DNA of 64,000 nucleotides from Salsipaludibacter sp963812245 (GCA_963812245.1 CAWEUK010000003.1:186001-250000), one strand, 5' to 3'; counted from the first letter of the stretch, positions 1-11,592 are shown. Program-made: numbers and translations. The notes: generated by a model from the sequence alone, not told the origin.

Positions 1-1
1 G

Positions 2-508
2 TTCAACGACCTGGGCATCGAGGTGGCGTTCGCACGGGTGGAGGAACTGGCGGGCAACGCCCCCATCGGGCGGCCCCACATCGCTGCGGCGGTGGTGGAG
101 GTCGGAGCCGCGGAGTCCACCCGGGAGGTGTTCGACCGCTTCCTGGCCGATGGTGGTCCTGCCAACGTGCCCAAGCACGCCGTGCATCCGGTGCGGGCGG
201 TCGAACTGCTCCGGGCGGCCGGGGGCGTGGCGGTGCTGGCCCACCCGGGGTTGTTCGGCAGTCGGACGGGCGACACCATGCCCGACGAGGTGGTCGAGGC
301 CATGGCGGCGGCTGGCATGGTCGGCATCGAGGCCGACCATCCCGATCACACCGACGCACAGCGACGGCACTACCGCGACATGGCGACCAGGCTCGACCTG
401 GTCGTGACGGCCGGTTCCGACTACCACGGCAGCGCCAAGGAGCAGGACCTCGCTGCCGCCACCGTCGATGCCGACGTGGTCGCGGCCCTGCGCAGCCGCC
501 GCGACTGA
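2..508 (+). CDS. PHP domain phosphoesterase, C-terminal part (RNase AM/YciV-like)
   Basis: The reading frame is open at the left edge, so only the last ~168 residues are present. PHP proteins of the YciV/TrpH type are metal-dependent phosphoesterases; characterised members are 5'-3' exonucleases on short RNA or 3',5'-bisphosphonucleotides. Visible family marks, in order: GRPHIA near the start, AHPG in the middle and TAGSDYHG near the end. The histidines and aspartates of these motifs bind metal in the family. A GTG at 23 exists, but conserved sequence runs upstream of it, so it is internal. The next gene starts 200 bp downstream on the same strand. The family is well supported; the exact substrate is inferred. 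Confidence 0.85.
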   Translation, partial: FNDLGIEVAFARVEELAGNAPIGRPHIAAAVVEVGAAESTREVFDRFLADGGPANVPKHAVHPVRAVELLRAAGGVAVLAHPGLFGSRTGDTMPDEVVEAMAAAGMVGIEADHPDHTDAQRRHYRDMATRLDLVVTAGSDYHGSAKEQDLAAATVDADVVAALRSRRD

Positions 509-709
509 CACGGGCCGGCCACCCGTCGCCGGATGCCGATCGCAGCGACGAACGCAATATGTGCCCGTGGCGCGGCTATCTTGGCTGGTGTCGTGGCAAG
601 CCGTCGATCGTCGCCGGCGCCGCACAGGGGCAGCACGCCCTGACCAGTCATCGCGCCATCGCCGCGACGGCGGTTGCGCCCGCGACGTGCACGCCCGAGG
701 AGACCCACC

Positions 710-1294
710 GTGTCCGACATGCCCGTACGCAAGGCCAGCAAGATCGTGCCAGTCCCGACCATCCACTTCGCGGAAGGGCCGCTGGCCGGAACCGTGATCC
801 GGCTGGACCAGGACGAGGCCACGCTCGGGCGACGGACCGACAACGCCTACGTGATCAGTGACCCCCGGGTGTCACGAGTGCACGCGGAGTTCCGCAAGGA
901 GGCCGGTGCCGTCATCATCACCGACCTGGGGTCTGCCGGCGGTACCACGGTGGCCGGCGAGGCCATCACGGGGCCGACCGTCCTGACCCACGGTGACAAG
1001 GTCGGATTCGGGCCGGTCGCGGGCGTGTTCGAGGACCCTGCCGCCGCCTCCAAGGGCGAGGACACCACCGAGGTCCTCGAGGTGCCCAAGGTCGAGACCG
1101 GGCCCCACCTGTCGCCACGCCAGCAGCAGGTGCTGGAACTCATGGCCGAGGGAATGACCAACTCCGAGATCGGTGACCAGCTCGGGGTCACGGAGCGCAC
1201 GGTCAAGGCCTATGCCCAGGAGTTGTACGACAAGCTCGGGGTGCGCAATCGCGCCGGCGCGGTGGCCGAGGCTGCCAAGCTCGGACTGCTCTAG
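710..1294 (+). CDS. FHA domain protein with C-terminal LuxR-type HTH
   Basis: A 194-residue protein with an FHA phosphothreonine-binding domain (about residues 20-90; LGRRTDNAYVISD, then SRVHAEF) followed after a short linker by a LuxR/GerE helix-turn-helix (about 134-194; LSPRQQQVLELMAEGMTN, TERTVKAY). GTG at 710 is chosen because GAGGAGA lies 6-7 bases upstream; ATG at 719 is an alternative. FHA domains read Ser/Thr kinase signals and LuxR domains bind DNA, so this is probably a one-protein phosphorylation-responsive transcription factor. No kinase gene is nearby. It converges on the pentose phosphate operon, with 70 bp between stops. Confidence 0.85.
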   Translation: MSDMPVRKASKIVPVPTIHFAEGPLAGTVIRLDQDEATLGRRTDNAYVISDPRVSRVHAEFRKEAGAVIITDLGSAGGTTVAGEAITGPTVLTHGDKVGFGPVAGVFEDPAAASKGEDTTEVLEVPKVETGPHLSPRQQQVLELMAEGMTNSEIGDQLGVTERTVKAYAQELYDKLGVRNRAGAVAEAAKLGLL

Positions 1295-1366
1295 GACCGG
1301 CCTGCCGTCGCGCAGGCAGATGGCCGGCTGCCGTGAGGTGGCCGGCCACTTCGCGTCAGGTGGCCG

Positions 1367-2129
1367 TCAGGCGGCGGGCAGCCGGTCGGTGACGATGACC
1401 CCTCGACGCACCAGGTGGACGATGCGGCCGGGGGTCTCGCCCAACGATCCGGGCGACGCGGTGGCGGCCACTGCAGCCGCCTTGGCGTCGCCGAACCCGA
1501 CCACGGCAATGGCGTCGGCGCCACCCAGCATCGAGATGGTCGCGGACATGCGCAGCGGTGGTGGCTTGGGGGCATCGTCGACGACGGCGAACGACCCCGT
1601 CGCATGCAGTCCGGCGTGCTGGGGGAACAGCGACGCCACGTGGCCGTCGGGGCCCAGGCCCAGCAACGCCACGTCCATCCGGGTGACCGCCCGGCGCAGC
1701 GGGTCCAGCACACGTTCGAGTTCCTCCCGGGTGACGGCTGCGGACACGTCACCCAGCGGCACCAGGTTGGCCGCCGGCAGGCGCCCTGAGGTCACCAGTG
1801 GCTCGACCAGCGGTTCGACGACTCGCCAGTTGCGCTCGGGCGAGTCGGCCGGCACCGCCCGCTCGTCGGCCTGGGTCACGATCACCCGCGACCAGTCGAC
1901 CTCGACGTCCAGCAGTGCCTGGTGCACGCCCGCGACCGATGACCCGCCAACGAGCCCGAGGACGGCTCGTCCACGTCGCTGGATCACGTCGGCCAGGGCA
2001 GTGCCGATCCACCGGGCCGTGAACCGGTCGCGCACGCCCGGGTCGGGCTCGACCATCGTGGTGGCCGCGACCGGGACGTGGGTCGCGACGGCGACCGGGG
2101 GCAGCGCGGTCATGCCCTGCTCGCCGTGC

Positions 2130-2143
<14 letters not shown>
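1367..2143 (-). CDS. pgl: 6-phosphogluconolactonase
   Basis: Hydrolyses 6-phosphoglucono-lactone to 6-phosphogluconate, the second step of the oxidative pentose phosphate pathway, in the cytoplasm. Family motifs are clear: DERAVPADSPERN in the middle and GLGPDGHVASLFP in the C-terminal half. GTG at 2143 gives 258 residues; it overlaps the gnd stop by 14 bases and has GAGGG just upstream. ATG at 2113 is a reasonable alternative, whereas the longest frame (to 2200) would overlap gnd deeply. It is last in the zwf-gnd-pgl operon, so the three pathway steps are co-transcribed. Confidence 0.9.
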
Positions 2144-3188
<1,045 letters not shown>

Positions 3189-3247
3189 GTGCGCGTCCTT
3201 GCTCGTGGGGAGAGGTGGGAGGTGGCCGTGCGATCCGCGGGCACGGT

Positions 3248-4663
3248 TCAGTCGTCGCCGTACAACGGACGCAGCCAGCCATTTGGCGGGGCGACTCGCG
3301 CCGCCTCAGGTGGCCCCTGGTCGCCCGGCTGGTAGGGAAAGACGGGGCCGGGCTCGTCGATCAGGGGTTGCACGGCGCGCCACGCCGCCATGACGGAGTC
3401 CGATCGTGCGAACAACGTCCGGTCGCCCTTGATCGCGTCCCCGAGCAGGCGTGCGTAGGCCTCGGTGTGGCGACCCTGGCTGGGGGTCCACTCGTAGGTC
3501 ATGTGCACGCCGTGGGTCGCGATCTCCTCGCCGGGGGACTTGAGTTGGATGCCCAGGTCGATGCGTTCGCCGGGCTTGATGCGGAAGCGCAGCGTGTTGG
3601 GTGGCGGCTCGTCCATGCCCTTGCCGCGGTACAGCGACAACGGTGGGCGCTTGAACACGACCGCGATCTCGGTGCGGGTCTCGGCCATGGCCTTGCCGGC
3701 GCGGATGTGGATCGGCACGTCGGACCAGCGCCACGTCTCGACGTGGGCGACCAGCGACACGAATGTCTCGGTGGTCGATTCCGGATCGACCTGGTCGACC
3801 TCCAGGTAGCCCACGTACTGGCCGCGCACCATGTCGTCGGGATCCATGGGTCGCATGGCCTTCAGGACCTTGGCCTTCTCGTCGCGCAGCGCCTCGGGGT
3901 CGTCGGACACCGGGGGGTCGGCCAGGAACAGGGCCATGATCTGCAGCAGGTGGTTCTGGACGACGTCGCGACCGGCACCCACCGAGTCGTAGAAGCCGCC
4001 ACGACCATCGATGCCGAAGTCCTCGGCCATCGTGATCTGGATGTGGTCGACCTCGTGGCGGTGCAGGAGCGTGTCCAACACGGGGTTGGCCAGCCGGAAC
4101 ATCATGACGTCCAGCACGGTCTCCTTGCCCAGGAAGTGGTCGATCCGGTAGATCAACTCCTCGGGAAAGCTGGCCTGGAGCAGGTCGTCGAGTTCCTGGG
4201 CCGAATCGAGGTCGCGGCCGAAGGGCTTTTCGACCACGACCCCACCACCGCGGGTGTTGGCCCCGATGGCGTCCAGGCCCTGCACCACGTCGTCGAACAG
4301 TGACGGGGGAATGGCGAGGTAGGCCAGCGGACTGCTGCACTCCTCGAGCAGTTCGTTGAGGCGGTCGAAGGTGTCGGGGTGGCCGTAGTCACCCTGCACG
4401 TACTCGAGGCGGTCGATGACGGTGCGCATGGCGTCCTCGTCGAGATCCTCGACGTGTTCGCGCATGGAGTCCTCGGCGCGTTGCTTCAGCTCGTCGAGCG
4501 TCCACTCGGATCGGGCCACACCGATGACCGGGAAGTCGAGGTCCTCGTGGGCCTCGAGGTCATGCAGGGCCGGGAACAACTTCTTGTAGGCGAGGTCGCC
4601 GGTGATGCCGAACAGCACCAGCGCATCGCTGCGGTCGTGCTGGGGGTGGAATCCGGATTGCAT
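3248..4663 (-). CDS. zwf: glucose-6-phosphate 1-dehydrogenase
   Basis: First enzyme of the oxidative pentose phosphate pathway, making NADPH and 6-phosphogluconolactone. The 471-residue length is normal. Motifs: N-terminal LFGITGDLAYKKLFPAL (coenzyme fold), active-site RIDHFLGKE, and GAGRDVVQNHLLQIMAL. The frame stays open far upstream to 5683, but that extension lies antisense to the ABC exporter and has no domain. ATG at 4663 has GGAGCG 6-7 bases before it and fits the family N-terminus. First gene of the zwf-gnd-pgl operon, divergent from the exporter operon about 200 bp away. Confidence 0.95.
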   Translation of the reverse strand: MQSGFHPQHDRSDALVLFGITGDLAYKKLFPALHDLEAHEDLDFPVIGVARSEWTLDELKQRAEDSMREHVEDLDEDAMRTVIDRLEYVQGDYGHPDTFDRLNELLEECSSPLAYLAIPPSLFDDVVQGLDAIGANTRGGGVVVEKPFGRDLDSAQELDDLLQASFPEELIYRIDHFLGKETVLDVMMFRLANPVLDTLLHRHEVDHIQITMAEDFGIDGRGGFYDSVGAGRDVVQNHLLQIMALFLADPPVSDDPEALRDEKAKVLKAMRPMDPDDMVRGQYVGYLEVDQVDPESTTETFVSLVAHVETWRWSDVPIHIRAGKAMAETRTEIAVVFKRPPLSLYRGKGMDEPPPNTLRFRIKPGERIDLGIQLKSPGEEIATHGVHMTYEWTPSQGRHTEAYARLLGDAIKGDRTLFARSDSVMAAWRAVQPLIDEPGPVFPYQPGDQGPPEAARVAPPNGWLRPLYGDD

Positions 4664-4850
4664 GTGACGCTCCAGGGCGCGAGGCGGGGACGGCGAGGCA
4701 CGGACGTCGACGGTAGCCGTGGCGGACGGCCCTGCCGATGGCCCAGTGGCCCAGTCGGATCGCGGGGCCCAGCGGCTCGGTGCGCCGGATGGGGGAGGCC
4801 GAGGGGCTGGACACCACGTTTCGCACAGACGGCCTGTCGGTCCGGTTCGA

Positions 4851-4856
4851 TAGCCT
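4851..4856 (+). promoter_or_regulatory. putative -10 element, leaderless transcript of the exporter operon
   Basis: TAGCCT lies 8 bases upstream of the ATG at 4865, and no Shine-Dalgarno sequence is visible. This spacing matches leaderless promoters, which are common in actinobacteria. No good -35 is seen. Confidence 0.35.
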
Positions 4857-4864
4857 TTCCCGCC

Positions 4865-5844
<980 letters not shown>

Positions 5845-5845
<1 letters not shown>

Positions 5846-6676
5846 TGGCCGCCCAGGCAACACCCGGTGGTGGCCGGACGGCGGCAGTGCGACGGCCGGC
5901 CGTGGCGGTGCTGGAAGCCGAGATCGTGGCCTTCCGCCGCAACTGGCGGGGCTGGATCATGTCGTCGCTGGGCAACCCGATCGCGTTCCTGGCCGCCATG
6001 GGGCTCGGGCTCGGGCACGTTGGTGGACCAGGGCGGTGGCGCCGCGACCGTGGACGTCAGCTATGTCGCCTTCGTGGCCTCGGGCCTGCTGGCTGCCAGC
6101 GCGATGCAGAACGGCTTCGGCGAGGGCGCCTGGCCCGTGATGGCGGGCCTGAAGTGGCGGCGCAACTACGAAGCGATGATGGTCACGCCCGTGCGGCCGC
6201 GCGACCTGATGCTGGGGCGCCTGCTGTGGGGGACCGTCAACTTCTTCGCCAACCTCGTGGCCTTCGCCGTGATCGCCGTGGCCTTCGGCGCGCTCGATCC
6301 CGTCCCGGCGTTGCTGGGCATCGCGCCCGCACTGCTCACCGGCGTGGCCTTCCAGGCGGCCGCCACCGGCTACACGGCTGGGTTGTCCAACGACAGCGGC
6401 CTGACCAACGCCTACCGGTTCGGCATCATGCCGCTGTTCCTGTTCTCGGGCACGTTCTTCCCGATCACCCAGTTGCCCGGCTACCTGCAGGTCGTGGCCG
6501 TCGCGACGCCGCTGTACCACGGTGTCGAACTGACCCGGAAGGTGGCACTGCCCGGGGTCGAGCCACCGGCAGTGTCCTCGATGCCGATGTGGATCCACCT
6601 GGTCTACCTGGTCGTGATGCTGATCGCGGGCAGCGTGTGGGGGGCCAGGAAACTCGAAGACCGGCTGTACGCATGA
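5845..6676 (+). CDS. ABC-2 type exporter permease 1 (frameshifted)
   Basis: Membrane subunit of the ABC-2 exporter, about 276 residues after correction. The frame shifts near 6010-6015 in CTCGGGCTCGGGCAC; dropping one G joins the N-terminal part (RRNWRGWIMSSLGNPIAF) to the rest. Several hydrophobic spans and the conserved FLFSGTFFPI segment of the family follow. The ATG overlaps the ATPase stop, and its own stop overlaps the next ATG, so the three proteins are translationally coupled. Exported substrate unknown. Confidence 0.82.
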
Positions 6677-7500
6677 GCGCGCCGACTGCCGATCGCGCCG
6701 GCCTGTCGCTGCGCCTGACCCCGACCGCGCTGCTGGGGTCGGGTCGAGCCCACACGATCCTGTACCGCAACTTCCTGGACGCCCGGCGCTCCCCGTCGGT
6801 GTTCTTCGGCGGCTTCCTCGAACCGGTCTTCTACCTGTTCTCCCTGGGCGTGGGGTTGGGGGCCCTGGTCGGCGACGTCCCGGGACCCAACGGCACGCCG
6901 GTCAGCTACGTCGAGTTCGTCGCACCGGCCATGCTGGCGGCGTCTGCCATGAACGGGGCGATCACCGAGTCGACCTTCAACATCTTCTTCAAGCTGCGCT
7001 TCGGCAAGCTCTACGACGCCATGCTGGCGACGCCGATGACGCCGATGGACATCGCCATCGGCGAGATCGGGTGGTCGCAGTTGCGAGGTGCGGCGTACTC
7101 GCTGGGGTTCCTGGTGGTGATGCTGGCGATGGGCTTGACCACGGGCTGGACCTGGATCCTGGCGCTGCCCGCAACCGTGCTGATCGGCATGGCCTTCGGT
7201 GCGGCCGGGATGGCGGCGACCACGTTCATGAAGACGTGGAAGGACTTCGACCTGGTCCAGTTGGTCGTGCTGCCCATGTTCCTGTTCTCGGGCACCTTCT
7301 ACCCCCTGGAGGTCTACCCGGACTGGCTGCAGACGGTGGCGCGGTTCTCGCCGCTGTGGCAGGGCACGACCCTGGTCCGGGGCCTGGTGCTGGGCCAGCT
7401 CACGTGGACGATGCTGGGCAACATCGCCGTCCTGGTGGTCATGACCGCGATCGGCTTGTTCGTTGCCCGCCGCCGACTGTCCACGCTGCTGTTGACCTGA
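6673..7500 (+). CDS. ABC-2 type exporter permease 2
   Basis: A 275-residue polytopic membrane protein homologous in layout to permease 1: cytoplasmic N-terminus (HTILYRNFLDARRSPS), about six hydrophobic segments, and the conserved FLFSGTFYPLEVYPDWLQ. It resembles NodJ/DrrB-like ABC-2 subunits. Two different permeases next to one ATPase suggest a heterodimeric channel. The start overlaps the preceding stop (ATGA). No regulator or substrate gene adjoins, so the substrate (drug, lipid or glycolipid) cannot be named. Confidence 0.85.
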   Translation: MSAPTADRAGLSLRLTPTALLGSGRAHTILYRNFLDARRSPSVFFGGFLEPVFYLFSLGVGLGALVGDVPGPNGTPVSYVEFVAPAMLAASAMNGAITESTFNIFFKLRFGKLYDAMLATPMTPMDIAIGEIGWSQLRGAAYSLGFLVVMLAMGLTTGWTWILALPATVLIGMAFGAAGMAATTFMKTWKDFDLVQLVVLPMFLFSGTFYPLEVYPDWLQTVARFSPLWQGTTLVRGLVLGQLTWTMLGNIAVLVVMTAIGLFVARRRLSTLLLT

Positions 7501-7621
7501 CCCGACCTGCCGTGGCCTGACCAGCCCGCCGCGACGCGACCGCCCGGTCGCCGCACCCACCGCCCTTCCGCCCACCACATCATCGCCATCCACCCTGGTG
7601 TCGTCACCCCCTGGAGCCCAC

Positions 7622-8068
7622 ATGCTGCACTCGGTCACTGTGAACAAGACCCTTGACCACCCGATCGAGGACGTCTGGGCCTTCGTGGTCGACGGCCGCA
7701 ACGACGAGGAGTGGTGCCCGATGGTCTCGGACTGCGAACTGGTCGAGGGGGAGCCCGGGGAGGGTGCGCTGTATCGCTACGCCCAGTCACAGGGTCGGGG
7801 CCAACCACCCATCACCGTGACGATGCGCACGACGGTGGCCAATCGCCCCACCGAGTTGGCCTGGGAGGCCGAGTCGGGGGTGGTGCACCGGTCCACCATG
7901 CGTCTCGAGGTGCGCGATGATGATCGCACCCGTGTGGTGCAGACCAACACCGTCCAACTGCCCAACCCGTTGCTGCAGGTGGCGTGGTACCTGGGGGCAC
8001 AGGCGGTCCTGCGCAGCCAACTGCGGCGCCTTGCTGCGGCGCTGGCGACCGGCGGCGGTGCCTCGTGA
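7622..8068 (+). CDS. SRPBCC family protein (polyketide cyclase/dehydrase-like)
   Basis: A 148-residue START/SRPBCC-fold protein: N-terminal strand then LDHPIEDVWAFVVDGRNDEEW, alternating strands, and a long C-terminal helix (LLQVAWYLGAQAVLRSQLR). These proteins bind small hydrophobic ligands; no catalytic residue can be assigned. ATG at 7622 is preferred over an upstream GTG because TGGAG lies 6-7 bases before it. Its stop overlaps the GTG of the following SGNH hydrolase by four bases (GTGA), so the two are probably co-translated. Confidence 0.72.
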   Translation: MLHSVTVNKTLDHPIEDVWAFVVDGRNDEEWCPMVSDCELVEGEPGEGALYRYAQSQGRGQPPITVTMRTTVANRPTELAWEAESGVVHRSTMRLEVRDDDRTRVVQTNTVQLPNPLLQVAWYLGAQAVLRSQLRRLAAALATGGGAS

Positions 8069-8877
8069 CGAGGCAGGCCACGCGCTCGACCCAGCGGCCC
8101 GCCGATCCGACGCGGGTACGTGATGCGCTTCCCGCGGTTCGCTACGCCGCGCTGGGCGACTCGTCCACGGAGGGAATGTGCGATCCCGACGGCAACGGCG
8201 GCTGGATCGGCTGGTCGGAGCGCCTTGCCCGTCGCCACGCCAGCGTCCACGGGTCGGTGGCATGGGCGAACCTGGGCGTGCGGGGCCTGACATGTCGCCA
8301 GATCCTGACCACGCAGCTGGCGCCGGCAGTGGCGCTGCGTCCCACCGTGGCGACCGTGTTCGGTGGGATGAACGACCTCCTGCGCTTCGTTCGGCCGGTC
8401 GACGACGTCCTGGCCGACCTGACCACGATGTGGACCACGCTGCAGGCAGTGGGCGCCACGGTGGCAACCCTGACGCTGCCGGACCTGGCCTCGGTGGTGC
8501 CCATCGCCCGTCCGTTGCGCGGTCGTGTCGATCGGCTCAACGACGGCATCCGCGCCAGCGCCGACCACGGCGTCATCGTGGCGGACCTGGCGGCGTCCCC
8601 GATCGCGGTCGATCCGCGACTGTGGGCCGAGGATCGGCTGCATGCCAACGCCGAGGGACATCGGCGCATCGCCGAGGGGCTGGCGGCGGCGCTCGGCCTG
8701 CCGGCCTCCGACTGGGCCGCACCGCTGGATGGACGCACGGTGGCGTGGACCAGCGAGCAGGACCGCGAATGGCGCCGCACCCACCTGTACCCATGGGTGG
8801 GTCGACGGGTCCGTCGCACCTCGTCGGGCGACGGTGTCGTGGCGCGTCATCCTGACTGGGTCACGATCACCGCTTGA
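8065..8877 (+). CDS. SGNH/GDSL-type hydrolase
   Basis: A 270-residue esterase/lipase-like protein of the SGNH superfamily. Block I is AALGDSSTEGM with the nucleophile serine; block II Gly is in the NLGVRG segment; block III is GGMNDLLRF with the oxyanion-hole Asn; block V is DRLHANAEGHRRIAEGL with the catalytic Asp and His. No signal peptide is visible, so it is probably cytoplasmic. The GTG start overlaps the SRPBCC stop. Substrate unknown; acyl-ester hydrolysis is the family role. Confidence 0.82.
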   Translation: MTRQATRSTQRPADPTRVRDALPAVRYAALGDSSTEGMCDPDGNGGWIGWSERLARRHASVHGSVAWANLGVRGLTCRQILTTQLAPAVALRPTVATVFGGMNDLLRFVRPVDDVLADLTTMWTTLQAVGATVATLTLPDLASVVPIARPLRGRVDRLNDGIRASADHGVIVADLAASPIAVDPRLWAEDRLHANAEGHRRIAEGLAAALGLPASDWAAPLDGRTVAWTSEQDREWRRTHLYPWVGRRVRRTSSGDGVVARHPDWVTITA

Positions 8878-8999
8878 TCCCGGGTGCGGCGCCACGAGCC
8901 GCGCCACGCCTTGCCCCGGGTCCGGCCACGAGCCACGCCTGGCCCAGAGCCCGGCGCCACGCCGTGCGCCGGTCCGTGAAGGGGTCCGGATTGCGCCGT

Positions 9000-10145
9000 T
9001 CAGGGGGTCAGGCTGCCCTCGGCCAGTGACCCGACACTGGCTGTCCGGTCGGTGCGGGCCACGGTGCACACGCCGCGACGGTCGCCGGCTGCCCAGGAGT
9101 CGGGGGAGGGGCTGAGGCGCGACATCTGCCATGGGTCCTGCGGGATCGGATCGCGCCCCATGACGACCCGGAAGGCCTCGTCGCAGACCGGGTCGAGTTC
9201 GGCCAGCACCGTCGACCGACCCGGCCACGCGGCGTTCGGTCCACCCGGCAGGCGTACGGCGGCAATGGCCTCGTCGGTGTGGGGTTGCGCGCACGCGACC
9301 GGGCTGATGTCGGTCACCCGTCCGGAACCGCTCGGGTCGGCGGGGTCGTCCGGTGTCACGTCGAGGTTGAAGCACGAGCCGGCCGCCAGGTCCACGATGC
9401 CGCTGGCGTCGGGGGCGAACTGTTCGGCCCCGGTTGCCGGGTCGCTTCCCGGGGCGGCAGTTCCCGGTGGGGCACCGGCGGGCACGCCGCCATCGACCGA
9501 GGTGCCCGAGTCGTTCCCCACCAGCCGGTCGAAGGCATCCTGGCCCTGGGCCGTGAAGGCGACCCAGGCACCGCCGGCGAAGACCGCGATGACGAGCAGC
9601 CAGAACACCCACCCCAGCAGGCGTCGTCCCCAGGGGCGACTGGAGGCCCGATCGGACCCCGTGGCGGGCGATCCGGCGGTCGGTCGGCCGCCCGGGTACC
9701 TCCCTGCCGTTCCCGTGGCACCGGGGGGATCTGGTGTGCGTGCCCACCGCCCCTGGTCGGTCACGGTGAACTCCGACGCCGCGGCGTCGCGGTAGTCGAA
9801 GCCACCGGCGCGGCGATTGCTGGTGGGTGCGGTGGCACCGCCGCTGCCGCTCGAACGTCGCCGGTCGCCAGGCTTCCCCCCGGTCGCGTCGGTCGATCGG
9901 GTGCCTGCGGCCTGCGAGGAGCCGGGCGAGGTCCGGGCACGATGGCGCGCCAGCGCCGCTGGGTCGTTCACCAGTCGCCAGGCGCCGGTCACCTCGGCCA
10001 TGCGCCGTTCGTGCATCGCCTGTTCGGTCGGGGAGGCGTTGGCATGACGGTCGGGATGGTGGATGCGGGTCAGGCGGCGATACGCCACGCGCATCTCGTC
10101 ATTGGAGGCGTCGTCGTCGACGCCGAGCACCTTGTACGGATCCAT
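9000..10145 (-). CDS. J-domain protein with a membrane anchor and septum-formation-type domain
   Basis: 381 residues. Residues 1-70 are a J domain (YKVLGVDDDASNDEMRVAYR, then HHPDRH with the Hsp70-stimulating HPD). A Ser/Gly/Arg-rich linker follows, one transmembrane helix (about 174-196), a Pro/Gly spacer, and an extracytoplasmic domain (about 250-375) with paired cysteines and PHTDEAIAAV, like the actinobacterial septum-formation domain. J domains recruit DnaK, so the protein would place DnaK at the inner membrane face beneath an external domain. Its ATG overlaps the stop of the M20 peptidase gene by one base. Confidence 0.78.
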   Translation of the reverse strand: MDPYKVLGVDDDASNDEMRVAYRRLTRIHHPDRHANASPTEQAMHERRMAEVTGAWRLVNDPAALARHRARTSPGSSQAAGTRSTDATGGKPGDRRRSSGSGGATAPTSNRRAGGFDYRDAAASEFTVTDQGRWARTPDPPGATGTAGRYPGGRPTAGSPATGSDRASSRPWGRRLLGWVFWLLVIAVFAGGAWVAFTAQGQDAFDRLVGNDSGTSVDGGVPAGAPPGTAAPGSDPATGAEQFAPDASGIVDLAAGSCFNLDVTPDDPADPSGSGRVTDISPVACAQPHTDEAIAAVRLPGGPNAAWPGRSTVLAELDPVCDEAFRVVMGRDPIPQDPWQMSRLSPSPDSWAAGDRRGVCTVARTDRTASVGSLAEGSLTP

Positions 10146-11374
10146 CAGTCGCGCGTGTGGGCCGGGGCGGCCGTCAGCGTCTCGACTGCCAGGGCGCTCA
10201 GCACCGCAACGCCATCGGCCATCACCTCGTCGTCGTAGTTCGCGAGGGGCGAATGGTTGTCAGGTGCGTCGGCCGGGTCTGCCCCGTCGCTGCAGGCACC
10301 CAGGAAGAGCATGGCGCCGGGGACGGCCTCCAGGATGCGTGAGAAGTCCTCGCTGCCGGTCACGGGCGTGGGCAGGTCGAGCCAGCGGCCCTGGTCGGGC
10401 TGGTCGTCGGTCGGCAGGGTCGCTGCCACGACTCGCCGAGCCGTCGCCACGGCGTCCGGGTCGTTGACGGTGACGGGATAGTTGCGCTGGAACTCGACGT
10501 CCGCGGTCAGGCCATGCGCACTCGCGAGGTCGCGGCAGTAGCGCACGGTCTCGCGCTCCAGCACGTCCAGCACGTCCGCGTCGAAGCATCGCAGTGTGGC
10601 CCCGAAGCGGGCCGAGTCCGGAATGATGTTGGGCGCCGTGCCGGCATGGAACTCGCCCACCGTGAGCACCGTCGGATCGAACGGGGACACGATTCGCGAC
10701 AGCAACGTCTGCAACCCGGTCACCATGGCGGCGGCCACGGGAATCGGGTCGAGGGCGCGCTCCGGTGCCGATCCGTGCCCGCCACGTCCCTGCACCGTGA
10801 CGTACAGCTCGTTGGCGGCTGCCAACAGCGGGCCGCTGCGTGAGGCAACGATCCCGCGTGGCAGTCGTGAGGAGAACACGTGCAGGGCCCAGGCGGCGTC
10901 GGGTCGGCGGCCGGCAGCGTCCAGCACGCCCTCGGCGATCATGTGCGCAGCACCGTCGTTGCCCTCCTCGCCCGGCTGGAACATGAAGACCACGTCACCC
11001 GCCAGGTCGCCGCGCCGGTCGTGCAGGTCATGGGCGGCACCGACGAGCATCGCGGTGTGCAGGTCGTGCCCACATGCGTGCATGCGTCCGTCGATGGTGG
11101 ATCGATGGTCGCTGTCGACGAGTTCGGTGACGGGGAGCGCGTCCATGTCGCCGCGCAACAGCACCGACGGGCGGTGGCCGTCGTCGCCAGTCGTGGCGGT
11201 GCCGCGCAGTACGGCCGTGACCGACGACAGCGATGTGCCCGTCCGGATCTCGAGATCGAGTCCGGACAGGGCGTCGATCACGCAGGCCTGGGTGCGCGGC
11301 AGGTCGAGGCCCAGCTCCGGATGTCGGTGCAGGTCCCGGCGCAAGTCCTGGAGCTGTGAGGCGGTCATGGTCAT
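10145..11374 (-). CDS. M20 family amidohydrolase (hippurate hydrolase-like)
   Basis: A 409-residue metal-dependent amidohydrolase that cleaves N-acyl or N-carbamoyl amino acids or small peptides. Metal-site motifs are visible: RGDMDALPV, HACGHDLHTAML, QPGEEG with the catalytic glutamate, and a C-terminal GSEDFS. The dimerisation domain (GRGGHGSAPERALDPI) is intact. ATG at 11374 follows an AGGA 6 bases upstream; longer in-frame starts lack support. It is the first gene of a two-gene unit with the J-domain protein. Physiological substrate unknown. Confidence 0.87.
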   Translation of the reverse strand: MTMTASQLQDLRRDLHRHPELGLDLPRTQACVIDALSGLDLEIRTGTSLSSVTAVLRGTATTGDDGHRPSVLLRGDMDALPVTELVDSDHRSTIDGRMHACGHDLHTAMLVGAAHDLHDRRGDLAGDVVFMFQPGEEGNDGAAHMIAEGVLDAAGRRPDAAWALHVFSSRLPRGIVASRSGPLLAAANELYVTVQGRGGHGSAPERALDPIPVAAAMVTGLQTLLSRIVSPFDPTVLTVGEFHAGTAPNIIPDSARFGATLRCFDADVLDVLERETVRYCRDLASAHGLTADVEFQRNYPVTVNDPDAVATARRVVAATLPTDDQPDQGRWLDLPTPVTGSEDFSRILEAVPGAMLFLGACSDGADPADAPDNHSPLANYDDEVMADGVAVLSALAVETLTAAPAHTRD

Positions 11375-11592
11375 GTGGTGTCCTGGGGTCCGTGGCGCGT
11401 CACCTCGCGGCTGCCGGGCAGCGTGGAGATCGGATCCGCCGCCGGTGCCGCGCAGTGGACTGGCAACGGACCTCGGATGCAACCCATCGCACCGGACAGG
11501 ACCCAGAACCGGGAATCCGGTGGGCGTGCCCCCAGGCACGCGCACCCGATCCTCACTGGCCGGATGGACGCGGCCGCACCGAGCGGCGGCAC

